Of a stretch of 64,000 nucleotides of DNA, positions 25,751 to 38,039 are shown one piece after another. The position numbers and the translations under genes are program-made. The DNA is from Platerodrilus igneus (taxonomy: Eukaryota > Arthropoda > Insecta > Coleoptera > Lycidae): positions 6,758,001 through 6,822,000 of the forward strand of contig JARFIW010001670.1 in the NCBI GenBank assembly GCA_036346225.1, in the 5' to 3' direction. Numbering within the stretch: position 1 is the first letter of the stretch; each line of letters opens with the position of its first letter. The notes beneath the pieces were generated by a model. The model had not been told where the DNA came from. It ran no database searches and saw only the letters and a program-made list of their open reading frames with translations.

Positions 25751-28090
25751 TGTAAACACGCGTACAGTGGTGGAGCATTGGAAACGGGAAAGGTATTAAA
25801 AGGGAATTTGAATCAGTTTGGTGCCATAGTAACTTCCAAGATGAAAAGAGAAGAATAATGGCTCGCACTGAGCTGCAGGCGGGGGACAATGTGGATATGA
25901 AGGCGCTACTCAACTCATCAAAAAGCATTCGGTAACCTGAAGTGGGAAACACCACTTTTATGTAACAGTTGGTAATTTTTGGGACTTACGACAAACCAGT
26001 AGTAGGAAAAATAAAGCGGAAAAGGAGACATCGCTATGTGAAAAAGGTTGTTTTTGGACCAGCGTCCTATAGAAGAGAGAAATGTCACCAATAAAAGGAA
26101 CAGGAAGTTTGAATAACCCACTGCCTAGCAAAATTAACAGAAACAATACCACGCCTTGGTGTTCTCAAAAGTAGACATACTGCAGCGAAGGACATCAAAA
26201 ATCGATAAGAGAAAGGTGTATACGGTAAATTCAGACTACCCTAATCAAGATCGGTGCAAAAGAGCGACATCGTATCACCATTATGTCAGATAAAGAAGAA
26301 AAATGCAATTAAATTCCTAGGTCATAAATTAGGGAAAAGGGGGAAGGAAACCGAATAGGATAGTGAGTAAAAACTTCAGAATTACCCGTCTTTGCAACTG
26401 CCACTACTGATTTTTTTTCAATATACGCATGGTTGTCGACCACCATGTTTACTTTATTTGAAAAGCATCAACTCTGCATCAGCTCCAACAAGTCCTAATG
26501 ATTTATTGCTAAAGATATAACAATAATAAATGGGTGTAGTGTAGATAAAGTGGTAACGAAAAAAGTATTAGAGAAATGAATGGAGATACTTTGAATATCT
26601 AAGGAGTCGAAAAATAATTAAAGGAAAATTGTATAAATGGAAAATTGAAGTCGTAGGAACGAACAAAATTTGAAAGTAAAGTGTTTTAGCTATTTAAATA
26701 TCAAAAATCAAAGGTAGTATAGTTTTCAATGTGAGCTAAGGAGGGAAGATAACTAAAAGCGACAATTATGAGCTATAAAACACATTATAATACAAGATAT
26801 ATTTAAAAAGGTGGACAAAAGGTATTAATTATTGTGAAGCAGCGTTGTCTGTAAAGAGTTTTAGGTGAATCAGATTAGGACGAATTCGTAACAATTCAAT
26901 TTTTGTGGACCGGATTAACGCCATTAAAAGAGACAGAAAGTTCTTCTTCATGTTTGGCAAAATCCAAACTTATGGTACGAGAAATTGACGTATCTCCCTT
27001 TTCCTGAGTAAGAATCGTTTTAACTTGCACTCTGCGTTCGCCTTGTTTTTGTCGGTAAAATATTGCGTGAGGTAAGTTCAAAACTGACTTTTTTCTGTTT
27101 TAAATCTTGAAACCTGAAAATTTAAATTTTGTTTTGGAAAAAAATCTAAAAAGTCAACTTACAAGTCTTGTTGTTATTCAGCAAAAAATTATCAAAGGAT
27201 TATATTAAATCAATAAGTAGGTAAACAAAATGTGCAAAATTTTTTTTCAAAAAACCTCTTTAAATAAAAAATTTAGCATTTAAACGCGAAAAGAATGATT
27301 ATGAAACATCGAAATCTTAAGATGAATAAGTAGAAATCGCTGTAAGGTAAATATTTTAAAGGCATTTATCCTACGGAAATTTATATATACGATGAGTATA
27401 CTTCAACGTAAAAAAGAAAAAAATCGACAAAAGCAAATGGCAGATGAGTCAAATTGTTTTGGTACATTTTTGAAATACTTTTGTAGCAACGTCTTTGATG
27501 ATTCCTTTTGACATGACAACCGCTTATTTTCATATCTCACTAAGAGGCTTTTTAGCATAGCATTCCTCTCATCGTCAGTCAGGTTATTTTCTTAAGTCAA
27601 GAACCTTGTACTTGATGCTTTCTGGCTATATGCGTCAATAATAAAAACGCAAGCGGATCATTATATTGGAAACTCAAAAGTTAATGATTTTCAGGGATTA
27701 TCATAGGATCGGAATATTGATTTGGAGTGTACCTTTATAAAGTTTTGCTTACGTGACTACGATACTGATACAAACAACCACATGACAATTGCGGTAACAT
27801 TATTAGTTGTGTTTAATAAAAAGGTCAAATGGGACAATCATTTTTAAATTGAGGTATTCTCCATAAGCTTACTGATCGGGGATATATGCGATATTGGGAG
27901 ATAACTTTCCCATTTTGGGCAAATTTTAATTAGATGTTTAAAAGAAATTGTAGTTTTGGCATAATTTTTAACACTATTTTTCATCCGAAATTTTCTAATT
28001 TTATTTTGCAGCATACATGGTATTGATTTCGTATACTTGATTTACGCGTGTACATAAATTTTATGTAGTTAAATCCAAATATTAAAACCG
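25751..28090. other. No gene recognised
   Basis: AT-rich DNA with a purine-rich stretch (about 25,790-26,350). A minus-strand frame at 26,896-27,081 is Lys/Glu-rich and motif-free. No repeat match within the window was found. Confidence 0.5.
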
Positions 28091-28091
28091 A

Positions 28092-28367
28092 TTAAGCCAG
28101 AGTATTAAAATAATATTCTGTGTACGTACATACAAAACTGTCCATCGCATGATGCATACAAGCACGCGTTGGTTTTATGGTCAAGGTAAGGACAACTATT
28201 GAACGCCCCTTGATTGATTCGGTTACTGTTATGTCAAAAACCGTGCAGATTCCTTTCTTCGGATCTTGTACTTGTATCTTGTAATTATTTTTATTGAGTC
28301 CTCGCATAAAACAACAAAGGCGTGAGCCATTTGTTTTTACTCGGTCAAAATTGACCTCGAAAGTCAC
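28092..28367 (-). CDS. Possible exon, unknown secreted-type protein fragment
   Basis: A 91-codon minus-strand frame has more complex composition than the surrounding AT-rich shadows: VTFEVNFDRVKTNGSRLCCF, NNYKIQVQDPKKGICTVFDI and SIVVLTLTIKP. It stays open upstream for about 12 more codons. The alternating hydrophobic pattern looks like a beta-strand-rich domain with several cysteines. I do not recognise the family. A TTGCAG acceptor candidate lies upstream, but joining there would put a TGA in frame, so the exon boundary is unsolved. It could be a real terminal exon or a relic. Confidence 0.3.
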   Translation of the reverse strand: MTFEVNFDRVKTNGSRLCCFMRGLNKNNYKIQVQDPKKGICTVFDITVTESIKGRSIVVLTLTIKPTRACMHHAMDSFVCTYTEYYFNTLA

Positions 28368-29154
28368 GATTCCGGTGCACTTTATAATTAAGCACGTCTT
28401 TTTGTATAATCACTGCAAGTGCATCCATCTACTGTCTAGATTATATTGCTTCTCCGTCTAGTATTAAGTAAGCAAAACCCACAAACACTTCAAACGAAGA
28501 TGGCGCGTTTTAAGTGACGCGTTTATTGCATTAAGTCCATCATCATCTTCTCATGATGGTCCATGATGGTGGTCAAGAACTGTAATTGTGTTTTAATTGG
28601 TTTAACCTTGTGTATGCTCAATTTTCGTTTGCTGTAAAAATATCAAACGTGCACTGTAATTCCAGTTCCTTTTAATGAAATGTATTCAATTTGATTAGAA
28701 TTCTAACGTTGTAGCGTTTAAATATGCACTGATATATCTGCTATGTATATAATTGAATAACTGAATAATTTACTTGCTCATTTAAATAATATTTACCTGC
28801 ATTTCGCAATAATTTTCATCTCAAAAGCTTTGAATTGTTTCTTGTATAGAAATACCTTCTCTGCTAACAAACATTTCGTGTTGCGAGAATAAAACAATCC
28901 GGGTTTTCTAAGCCTTTGTAAGCCAGCTTAGAACAAGGATTCCAAATTCTAGGCACAATCACGATCTAGACCTAAGGTATTACATCCCATTTAGATTGGT
29001 ATCTGTATAATCCAGCTTGTTCTTTCATCTTATGCCACGCTAAGGCTTAGAATTGATTACTTTCGCGTTTATTGCACGTTGAAAAAATGTCAATTTCTGA
29101 TAAAACCTTTTAATGAAGTTTTTTAATCGATTAATAGACATTTTTTGATTACAG

Positions 29155-29214
29155 TTTTCGAACGATGGACCAGCTGGAGAATCGATGTGCCTTCAGGGGC
29201 CTGATTGTTTTATG
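29155..29214 (+). CDS. Possible first coding exon (partial)
   Basis: A T-rich tract ending TTTTTGATTACAG is followed by a 60-bp exon-like segment and then a strong donor, GTGAGTAG. An ATG at 29,165 opens a frame of 16 codons plus two bases, reading MDQLENRCAFRGLIVL. The hydrophobic end could begin a signal anchor. The acceptor, start codon, unbroken frame and donor together favour a genuine small exon of a host gene. Its downstream exons were not identified, and the protein cannot be named. The alternative is a chance combination in AT-rich DNA. Confidence 0.35.
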
Positions 29215-29879
29215 GTGAGTAGAAATAAAATTGTGTAAGTGCCGTAAAATACCGGTATTAAAAGACGAGATAGTAATTTTCACCTTGGTTGAGTTCAGTA
29301 ACGATTTTCTACTCGTATTTTAACGGCACTGCTATTTATAACAATTGAATATTAGTGATACGTTGTGAGCTTAAGTGGTCAACTACGGAACATAAATCGC
29401 ATCAAAAGAGCTCTGTTTCAATGCCGTGTGCTAAGGTGCCTTGAATACCGTATATATCAAATAGATTTAATGTTTCAGCTTTAATTACCATTTCATACAG
29501 AAACCCTGGAATCTAAGCTTTTTAAGCAAATGATAGTAAGTCCACGCGAAAATTTGTTTGCATTCTAAATTTCTAAACCTTATTTCAATTAGAAATTGTT
29601 TATAATAAAATGGAAATGGAACGTTTAGCACCTTCGGTATAATATATTCCAATGCAATCGTTTTATAGTTTTAAAAATCTTTTTGCGGTTTCGCTTTTTA
29701 CACATTTGATCTTGAAATAAAATTGAAAATAGGAATCTATACAATACATGCAAATAAAGAGGATTAGGCAAATATTTCTTTGTTTTGCATATGAATGTCC
29801 TTAAATTTGGCGTAAAATTTTGCACCATTATGTGTATTGCTGTAATATTGAGGTATCTTTTCTTATACAACAGAAGCAG

Positions 29880-30280
29880 AATCTCGTATGAAAATAAAGG
29901 TAACCCCTTCCTCGATTACTTCAGTTGGTATAACATGAAAACTCTCCTGCTCGAATGAATTAGTATATTTTAAACCTTACTAAAAAAATTTTAGTGCACA
30001 AATATTTACGTACAATAGTAATGAAAAATGAAAATTAGTGCAGTAAAATTACATAATAAATAACTAAAATTTCAACTTACACTCGAAATAAGGTTACATG
30101 ATTTTCCAGTGTCGAGCACTCTCACTACCGTGTCTATTTCTTTAAAAAATATAGCTTCTATCAATGATACGTGTAAATTACTCTTTGTTATAAATAATTT
30201 CCTGAATGAGTTTATGAATTAATTAAACCTTAAGACTGCAAGTTCCCACACTAAAATTAATATATACAAAAAAAACTGTT
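29880..30280 (+). repeat. Diverged repeat R, copy A, first part
   Basis: The stretch ATGAAAATTAGTGCA, followed by TTACACT, GATTTTCCAGTGTC, ACTCTCAC, GTGTAAATT and AATTAATTAAA, matches 57,380-57,740 in the same order with about the same spacing. The homologous sequence then breaks off near 30,280 and resumes at about 32,230. The element type is unknown; no coding capacity was recognised. Confidence 0.55.
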
Positions 30281-30544
30281 TCAAATATTTATATAAAGTT
30301 ACGAACTATTAGGCAACCCGTCAAACACGAAAGCTGCATAACCCAAGTATACTCTGCAGAAGTCTCGAATCTTCCAGTAAACGCCCGAATATGAGTCATA
30401 TAATTATAGGGTATATATAGGATCGGTTGTTATCGTTGGAGGCGTCTTAAAGCAAGTAGGCTTGGCTTGATTAATTGTTTAATAACATAAGCAAAAATAA
30501 TTAGTTCCAAAAGATACATAAAATTAAAGTGAAATTGACTGATT

Positions 30545-31080
30545 TTAATTCTTGAAGTAGTTCGGAAGTCTTTGGTTATCTTCAGAACTCTTCGTAAGCT
30601 TGATGCTTGCTTGTGAACACCAAAATGAACTCAAACACTTATTAAATGAATGTATATGTAGTTTGAAGGCGGTAAAAACGGCTTCGATGGTCTTCGGGAT
30701 TGTTCGGAAGGTTCCGTTTCTTCTTCTTGTCACAGTGTTAAGTCGCAAGAGTTATGATTTGAAATTATATACTAATTTACAATATCTACAAGTATGGTGG
30801 GTTCAGAAGTCATCGGTTATCTTTGGAACTCCTCGGAGGCTTCGAAATTGAATAGTGAAGTTCAATAATAACGTGAATAGCAATTATTTGAAATTAAAAA
30901 CTACTAATTTACAATATTTACAAGTATAGAGTGTTCAGAAGTTTTCGGTTGTCTTCGGAACTCCTCGGAAGGCTTCGAAATTGAGTTGTGAAGTCCAATA
31001 ATAACTTGAACGGTGGTGAATAGCAAATAACTACAAGTTTATAAGGCCCAGACGTCTTTGGTGATCTTCGGTACACTTCG
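30545..31080 (+). repeat. 132-bp degenerate tandem repeat
   Basis: A unit containing TTTACAATAT(C/T)TACAAGTAT, GTTCAGAAGT, TCTTCGGAACTCCTCGGA and GGCTTCGAAATTGA recurs about every 132 bp (starts at 30,776 and 30,908), with more decayed units before (about 30,549 and 30,688) and after (about 31,040). The frames called across it are repeat artefacts. Confidence 0.7.
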
Positions 31081-31418
31081 AAGACGTGGACGTGGTGCCC
31101 CAGGCCTAGTAGAGTACGGTTCCGTCAAACTCTACGGAGGTGTTGTCCCGGGGGTAGGCCTGGCAGATGCAGTCGGCGACATTACAGTAATCTACTTCAC
31201 GGGATGTGTTTGTAGTAGATCGAATGAATTCCTTCGGCGACGGCGGTAGCGGAGACAGAAGCCTCGGATGCGGTCGTATGGAACGGATCGCACGTTCTGC
31301 TCTTATTTTCGGGCTGCTTGATGTGTAGAACGAGGCTTACTACCCATACGTAGTTTGTTGAATTGGACCAATGAACTATTATGACGGCCCCAGGTGCGGC
31401 GGCGGACAGCGTAACGTT
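31040..31418. other. Locally GC- and CpG-rich segment
   Basis: Compared with its surroundings this stretch is rich in C, G and CG dinucleotides (for example GGCGACGGCGGTAGCGG at about 31,232-31,248). The plus frame 31,058-31,249 encodes a Gly/Arg/Val-rich product of no known family. It belongs to the DNA inserted into repeat R. Confidence 0.4.
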
Positions 31419-31556
31419 GCAGGCTATGATGAGCGCTGCGTTTAGAACTATAGCAGGCTATGGAGAGCGCTGCTTGGAAGGTTATTTGCAGGCTATGGGG
31501 AGCACTGCAAGGAGAGGATTCCTAGGCTATGGTGAGCACTACGAATGTCTTCTGCA
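31419..31556 (+). repeat. 34-bp tandem repeat, four copies
   Basis: GCAGGCTATGGNGAGCRCTG-type units start at 31,419, 31,453, 31,488 and about 31,522, a period of 34-35 bp. The sequence between the conserved cores varies more. This adjoins the 132-bp array and lies in the same inserted segment. Confidence 0.75.
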
Positions 31557-32229
31557 GAATTTGAAATTATATTTATACAGTTCTAGTTCCTATTCTTCCT
31601 GTGTTGAAAAACGTTAATGATGTCTTTAACCAATGAAATGCGTTTTCGATTTTTAGATTTGTAAAAGAATCTCCAAATTTAGTTGAACCAATGAAAGTAT
31701 AGATTTTTGGGTAGCACAAAAACTTAGTTGGAATTTCTCGAGATTCTTTGGTTTGTTCTATTTCCAGCACGTGTACTCTGCAAATTCTCGGTGTGTTCAG
31801 TGCTCTACGTGTGGTGATAGAGTTAACACAGTGATGAGTGTAGAAGTTAGTCTATATCAAAATATCGTATATAAATCATCTCGTGTATAGTTTATAGTTG
31901 GTCATTACGTTTTGAAAGTCCTATAGTAAATATAAATTTGTATTATGTGAACATGTATATTGTACCGTCAGCTTGTACACAAATAGACAAAAGTGTAATA
32001 AATAAATAATAGTAGTGTTTAGTGTTATTAATAAGACTTATGGTTAAGGATTTCGTTTTAAAAGATATTACTGCTTGTAAATAGCATTAGTGTGATAGTG
32101 CTTCATTGTTAGTTGGACTGAAAACATCTATAAATAAGGCACATACTATTAATTAGACTTGTTAATAGTGAGTAAAAAAGACTTTTGTTATTACTTGTTC
32201 TAAATTGGTGAAACGCGTTAATAGTAACC

Positions 32230-32960
32230 CGTTACAATGCCTTTAAAAGCTAGTCTGACCTTTAAATTAGGAAGTTTTGAATTAATCCCAGACCAAACAG
32301 TTTCTTATTAGATAGAAAACAAACTTCTCTCACAAGGATTGATTTTCGAATATAATTTCACAAACGAAATAGCAACAAATTTAATTGCAGCAGTAATTTA
32401 CCAAATAGGTTTATGCTAATATTAGCAGTAATGTTTGAATGATAAATTGGAATAATAATTGAAGCTATAATTGAATCATCAATTGAAGTCGATTTTATTT
32501 ATATCGGCCGAAATCAAACTGAACAACACTTCAAATTATGATGTCTGCACTTGTACTTATTTTAGTAGAACTGAGTTTCAAATACCTGCAGTGGTTCGCG
32601 CAAATGCAGAAATCACCCTTTTAAATTAAATCTATTCATATATTACATGAAATTCAGATTACCAATAACTACTTGCTCCAGGAAAGTTTATTCTAACCCA
32701 GTATTAAAATTCGCAAAGAGTCAGTTACTTCATACCAATAAGGATTATCCAGTTCGTAGCAAACGATTTCTTTCGTCGAAGGTTTAGATTAATACAAGTT
32801 TGATATATACAGTGCCTCCTTTTAAATTCCAATCGCACCGAATGCTTCTCTTTATAAATAGCAGGTACGTTGCGATATCGTCGTTTTCGTTCAAATATTG
32901 GGACTTTTCAACGAAATAAAGAGGCTAAAACGTTAAGTTGATACAAGAGCGGAAGCCAGC
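32230..32960 (+). repeat. Diverged repeat R, copy A, second part
   Basis: AGTCTGACCTTTAAATTAGG, followed by AAGGATTGAT, TTCAATTGCAG-like sequence, AAATAGGTT..GCTAAT, TTAGCAGTAATGTTTGAA and GAAGCTATAATT, matches 57,790-58,050. Weaker similarity continues to about 58,450. Together with the 29.9-30.3 kb part this makes copy A, split by about 1.95 kb. Confidence 0.6.
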
Positions 32961-35900
32961 TTGATCACAGATCATGCAACATAAAAATTTGTTAATACAA
33001 ATATACCTTTAAGGAAAAATAATTAAATGACCCTGAACAGCTAAAGATTTGTCACAATTAACAGTATGGTAATTTTACATTTAAAGATAGGTAATGTTGT
33101 AGGCAACATGAATTTTGATTGTACCAGGGTTCAAGGTAACGTGTTTGATGATGATGATGGCTCTAATAGATGAAATAAATGTAAAATTTTATGCCGAGAG
33201 TAAAACTATCATTATATGGAGGGTGGAATTGAGTTGAGCATCGATAAAGGAATTAATTGCGTGAAAATTAATTATATTGAAATGAGGGTGGGATAAATAA
33301 GATCGGGTCCCAATTAATTGTTCTGATGATGCAAAGGAACAGACTGTCCAGAAGTTACGTATTAATCCATGTGGTGAAGTTAAGGGAAAACTAGCTTGTG
33401 AAGTTGAAGATAAAATTGTTTGGCTAAAATTAAGGAACAAGTTGAATTGTAAAATAGAGAAGATATTAAAGTAGGGTATCGTAGCAAAATCTTCGACATA
33501 CTATGCTGATCTATGTGTTTGTGAAAATAAAAATGATAAACGTTCTTTTTATTTTCAAGTTTTCATATTTTAATGTGGGGGAAAATGATGAGAAAAAGAC
33601 GCCATCTGGATCAATAAGGGAAAAATCCTAATTCGCAGTTATTAATTATAAAAGCTTAAACCATCCTGAATAACGCTCGGCGTATGAGGCTACCTTTTAT
33701 ATTGCCCAAATGGATGCGTATTTGACACATTCATTCTTTATCAAAGCAAGGAAGTTCAATAAGAAGATTTATTTATTTTGTTGAAAAAATTTGCATCAAT
33801 TTTTAGTATAAAGCGCTAACAGGTACATGGTCACGCGGTCATTTGTTATTATATTCCATAAAAACCAACATTTGTATGATTAACTACGATATTGAAACAA
33901 ATTAGCTGTGTACAAAGACAACGTTTGGCGATTAATAATTAGTATGATTGGGATTTACGTATGAAAAATGAAGTCGATTTTATATTAGTCAAAGCGCTCG
34001 ACGAAGGAAAAGTTTTGTTATCAACCGAAACGTTTATATTGGTTCAAATTACGTAACTAGTAAAGAGCTTCGTATTTGGGACAGCAGTGGATTTGCTAAA
34101 GCCATGGTTGTTTATTATCTGAATTAGACCTTATATGTATATAGGACTAGAGTAACTTTAAAAGATTGATTCTTGTTACTTCTGTGAGCCAGCGATGTAA
34201 TTTAAAGATATCGGAGTTCTACTAAAATAAGTACAAGTATTAAAATTGATATAAAAGTGTTGGTTTGATTTTTGCCAAATCTGAGAAATCGTAAGCAGAC
34301 CTGCATATTTTATGTTAAGTAATGGGTGTTGTTTTAGAGCTTCAAATATTACCTGAAATCTTGGTTTAATTTTAAATACTACTTTAATTTATCTTCATAT
34401 CTTAGACAATTTTTAAGTAACTTAACGTAAAATCTATGAGAGTTGATTCTACTGAAATTCAATTCGTAGCTAATTGGTTTATATGGCTTTGTCTGGGAAG
34501 GGCCTGTGTAATATTGTTCAGGAAATTATCCGGTCATAAAGATAGTTGTGTAAGTAAAGAATTGAGAATTGGCGTGTCAGGAATTTTTCCAACGCACAAG
34601 AAATCTAAGGATAGATTAGTTTAAGATTTGTATTTTTTTTTGTGTAAAAGACTTTAATGAAAATATTTAAATTCGCATTTTGTATTTGATAATTTTATTG
34701 TGAGAAGTTGTAGCTTTATGGTTTAATTAATCTAAAATTTCACTTAGAAAATTATTTAGTTAACATAGGGAAAGTTTCATGCATCATTCTAAAAGTTATA
34801 ATATAGGTACGGTAGGAGGGTACCCTGACGCTGCAAGTTCAACATAAGTTCACTCAGGGTTTAAGTTGCAACTTTTGTATTTTTAAATTATTTTGTGGTT
34901 TATAGTGCAGAAAATTTCAGTTTTCTCTATGTTAATATTTTGTAAATATTATACCTATAAAAGCATTTGTAGTTTAGGTTAATATGGTTACTTTTTTGAG
35001 CTAGAAAGTCTTTTAATACTTTTTTAATTTGAAATCCTAAATTTCAATGAAGTGTATTTTTGTTGGTTTTTAATACAAGTTACCACCCGCAATGAAGCAT
35101 TATGTCCAATCTGTGTAAATGTTTTCTTAGGCAATCTCTCGCAGTTTCAAAATGTAATAATTTACTGTTAGATGTTTTAAAAAATGTAGTCGAAATAAAT
35201 CCAGATGCTAATCATTATTGTATACTTTTATACTATATTAGTGTAATTGTATGTACACGCTTTAGATATACAAAAATCTTAACTATGAACAGATGGCCTC
35301 TGTAAACACGTTTCTCAGCTTCCTATAAATAAGATTAAACTGCTTTACAGATGAGGTATAGTTGGATGTGGCAAACTAGAGATTATCATATATACCATAT
35401 CCCAAATATGATACTAATTGGTGGTACTAAGGTTACTGTGATACCTATAGCTTTGTGTTGATTATTTGCAATAGTCACATGCTATAGTACTCTTAGTGAG
35501 TATTCAGGTTAGTCCTATATTAAGGTAAATCTATGAATTTCTAATTTAAGTTTTAACTTTTCACTCACTTCATTATTATCAATAAATTAAAATTTTAGCA
35601 TTCACTTAACGTATGAAAAATGTACATTATACTCCACTTTATCGATTTACTTTTTACTTTTTGCGCGTGATTAACTCAAACTACCTAGTAATTACGTATT
35701 TATCTAACCGTGTAAGCAAATAGTAATCTCCTTGCGACGGTAGTTACTGCTTATACATCTTTAAATACACCACCTGTTAGTCCATTTCCGCGTACTCAAA
35801 GCAGACTGGGATCAAAACCAGAAAACTTAAAAATGGGATACGGCTGCGAAAAACGTGTATTAGTCAAAGTGACTAGGAGGTTAGAAGTTTTAGAGATGTT

Positions 35901-36260
35901 GTCTACAGCACAAGGCCTAAGATAAGCTGGACAAATATTTAGTAACAATAGTCTTAGCAAAGGCTCATTTTTGAGATACAGGATGTTGAAGCTTAGCAAA
36001 GAAAAGTATCGAATATCTTATAGTTTCTTTCCACTGTCCTTGAAAATTGTGTGTTTTTGTAACTGCAGTAGACATCTTGTAGGCGATTAATTTTACTTTA
36101 TATGTTCCAGTGGGGTACTTAGGCGGCTTCGCTGTTAATAATAAAAAATTTACCGCACCACTCTTTTGTTCTAGGCTTGATGACATCACAAAATACAACT
36201 GTGTCCTCTCTTACGTTTTTCATATCTTGCTTTATTTGTAAAAAGTATAAGTTTGTCCAC
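32961..36260. other. No gene recognised
   Basis: About 3.3 kb of AT-rich DNA. Minus-strand frames at 35,965-36,198 (YPTGTYKVKLIAYKM) and just upstream (VREDTVVFCDVIKPRTKEW, in another frame) look more protein-like than average and could be a decayed exon of a secreted-protein gene, but this is not enough to call. Confidence 0.45.
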
Positions 36261-36261
36261 A

Positions 36262-36375
36262 CTTACCTTCATCATCATTAGGTCTTCAGTCCTGAAACTG
36301 GTTAGACGCGTACCAATCTCATTTCACCTGTTCTAGTAATCTAGAACTTCGGCAAGGTGCAGGTCCATTCGAAAT
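36262..36375 (-). mobile_element. Retroposon sharing the LINE tail, distinct body
   Basis: The terminal 45 bp or so (GGTACGCGTCTAACCAGTTTC, GACTGAAGACCTAATGATGAT on the minus strand) match the 3' ends of the two LINE copies at 24.9 and 36.4 kb. The adjacent body (TTCTAGATTACTAGAACAGG) is different and contains a short palindrome. A non-autonomous retroposon using the same 3' recognition tail is one explanation; a truncated variant of the LINE is another. Confidence 0.5.
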
Positions 36376-36445
36376 GGACACTTACCTTAAGCAAATGTAT
36401 TGCTGTTGCATACTTTTGTTTCTACATAAATTTCTTGTACTGAAT

Positions 36446-36925
36446 TGTTCATCATCATCATTAGGTCTTCAGTCCTGGGTCTGGTTAGACGTGTACCGTC
36501 ATTGTTTCCTATTCTGAACTAACCTACACATTTCCTTGAAATTTGCAGTCTGCATTTATCACTATCTGATCTAGGTCTACATCTACCTCTTTTTTCCTAT
36601 CTCTGCTTGTAATATATCCCATACTATTCCCCAAAAAAGCCTTAGAACGTTTTCTTCCCTTCTATTTATCCTATTTTTTTCCACATATATCCTTCTTCCC
36701 TGCTATTTCTATAACCTATTTGTTATTAACTTTGTCTGTCCATGCTATCATCTTCATACATCTGACGCACAGCATTCCAAAAGGCTGCTACCGTTTTTCT
36801 GTTTGCTTTTCCTACTGCTCATATTTCATAGGCATACGGTGCTGTGCTCAACACATATGCTATCAACAATTTTCTTTTTGTTTCTATGTTTGATGTCTTT
36901 CATCGTAGGCGCTGTTCTGTCATGA
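36446..36925 (-). mobile_element. LINE 3' end, copy 2
   Basis: This matches 24,927-25,402 throughout and keeps clearer coding traces on the minus strand: an AYVLSTAPYAYEI stretch, one stop, then KANRKTVAAFWNAVRQMYED, at about 36,900-36,750. The end at 36,446 is the (ATG)n-type tail. It lies about 70 bp from the tail-sharing retroposon, so two insertions with the same 3' end and orientation sit side by side. Confidence 0.65.
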
Positions 36926-37860
36926 ATTGTTAATAAAATTAAATTCAAACAATTTTTCTTCTTTTCTTGTATTTTATTCATTATTTGTTTAAATGTGGTT
37001 AAATATTTAAGTATTGTTATTTTGTTTTAATTGTATTCAGAAGCATTCGGTTAAACTGATACATTTTTAATTACAAACGTAACAAGAAAACGAAGATCTA
37101 AGAATAAAAAATCTTACATTTTTAATTGCATTGTTAGAAAGCAATGACTAACCTATCACAGAGCGGCGGCGTGCCATATTGTTTCTTATTTATATCAGGC
37201 GAGACTGTAACGTTTGGGCGTTACGGGAAATAAAAATCAGATGTGATAGGAGGAGAAAGTAATTTAAAACGGACAGCTTATTATTGATGCACTCTGTGTA
37301 ATTATAATTTTAAATATACCTATTCTTTCAGTGTATTGGAAATGAAGCGATTCTGGAAGAGATTTATAGCAACCCTTTGCTTATTTTATACAAGCAATCT
37401 GCTCCTAACTTTTCTCAATATTGTTTAAACACTCTGTATATGCACAATAACCTATTCTTAAGTCTAAAATTATAATTAAGGAAAATGCTTCAGATAAAAT
37501 CTCCCTTCGTAAAATCTCCGTAAGACTTCATGCTAACTTTTTAAACTGCAATTTAAAATTTATATGCCAATCAGTAATAATTTTCTCATCAGGTTCAAAA
37601 TTAGTCACTTCGAATTACGTTAAAGTAATTTATATTATTAGCACTTCGGGTTTTCTTATCGATGTGCAAAATCAATGCAGTAGCTATGGAAATTATTTTA
37701 AACCTTATAATTTAAGCAGCAACGATATAAGTACATACTTTCAAACCACCTGCACTTGTGTTTAAAATTCAGCAGCTTTGTATTATTTTGCAAAAAGGTT
37801 TTACCAATAATTGGGATTGCAGCTTTATAATACTCAACATGAAAATGCGATTATACATTT
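36926..37860. other. No gene recognised
   Basis: AT-rich DNA; no frame, repeat or RNA gene recognised. Confidence 0.5.
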
Positions 37861-37862
37861 AC

Positions 37863-38039
37863 TGAAAGCTTCGTGCACGAATTGAATGCGATTCGATCCG
37901 ATTGCACTGGCGCATTACAGACAATAATACTCTGAATTCCATCCAATTCGCTTTTTTCCATCGATGATAACGAAGTAATAATGGTATCGTGACCTTCGTC
38001 CAGATAAATGCTCCACATTATAGTACCGAAGCACAGCAC
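37863..38039 (-). CDS. Possible exon, weakly DEG/ENaC-like
   Basis: A minus-strand frame begins with a hydrophobic stretch (CFVLCFGTIMWSIYL), then reads DTIITSLSSMEKSELDGIQ, SIIVCNAP and NSCTKL. The order (membrane segment, a T..SLSS motif, then I.VCN) recalls the region after the first transmembrane helix of pickpocket-type DEG/ENaC channels. A donor-like GTAAATG follows at 37,862 and an AG lies at 38,011-38,012. The similarity is short and from memory, and no neighbouring exons were found. The alternative is a chance frame. Confidence 0.22.

Noticed and set aside
35965..36230. Possible decayed exon of a DUF1091-type secreted protein (YPTGTYKVKL)
   Set aside because: Only a short weak resemblance, split between frames, with no cysteine pattern.
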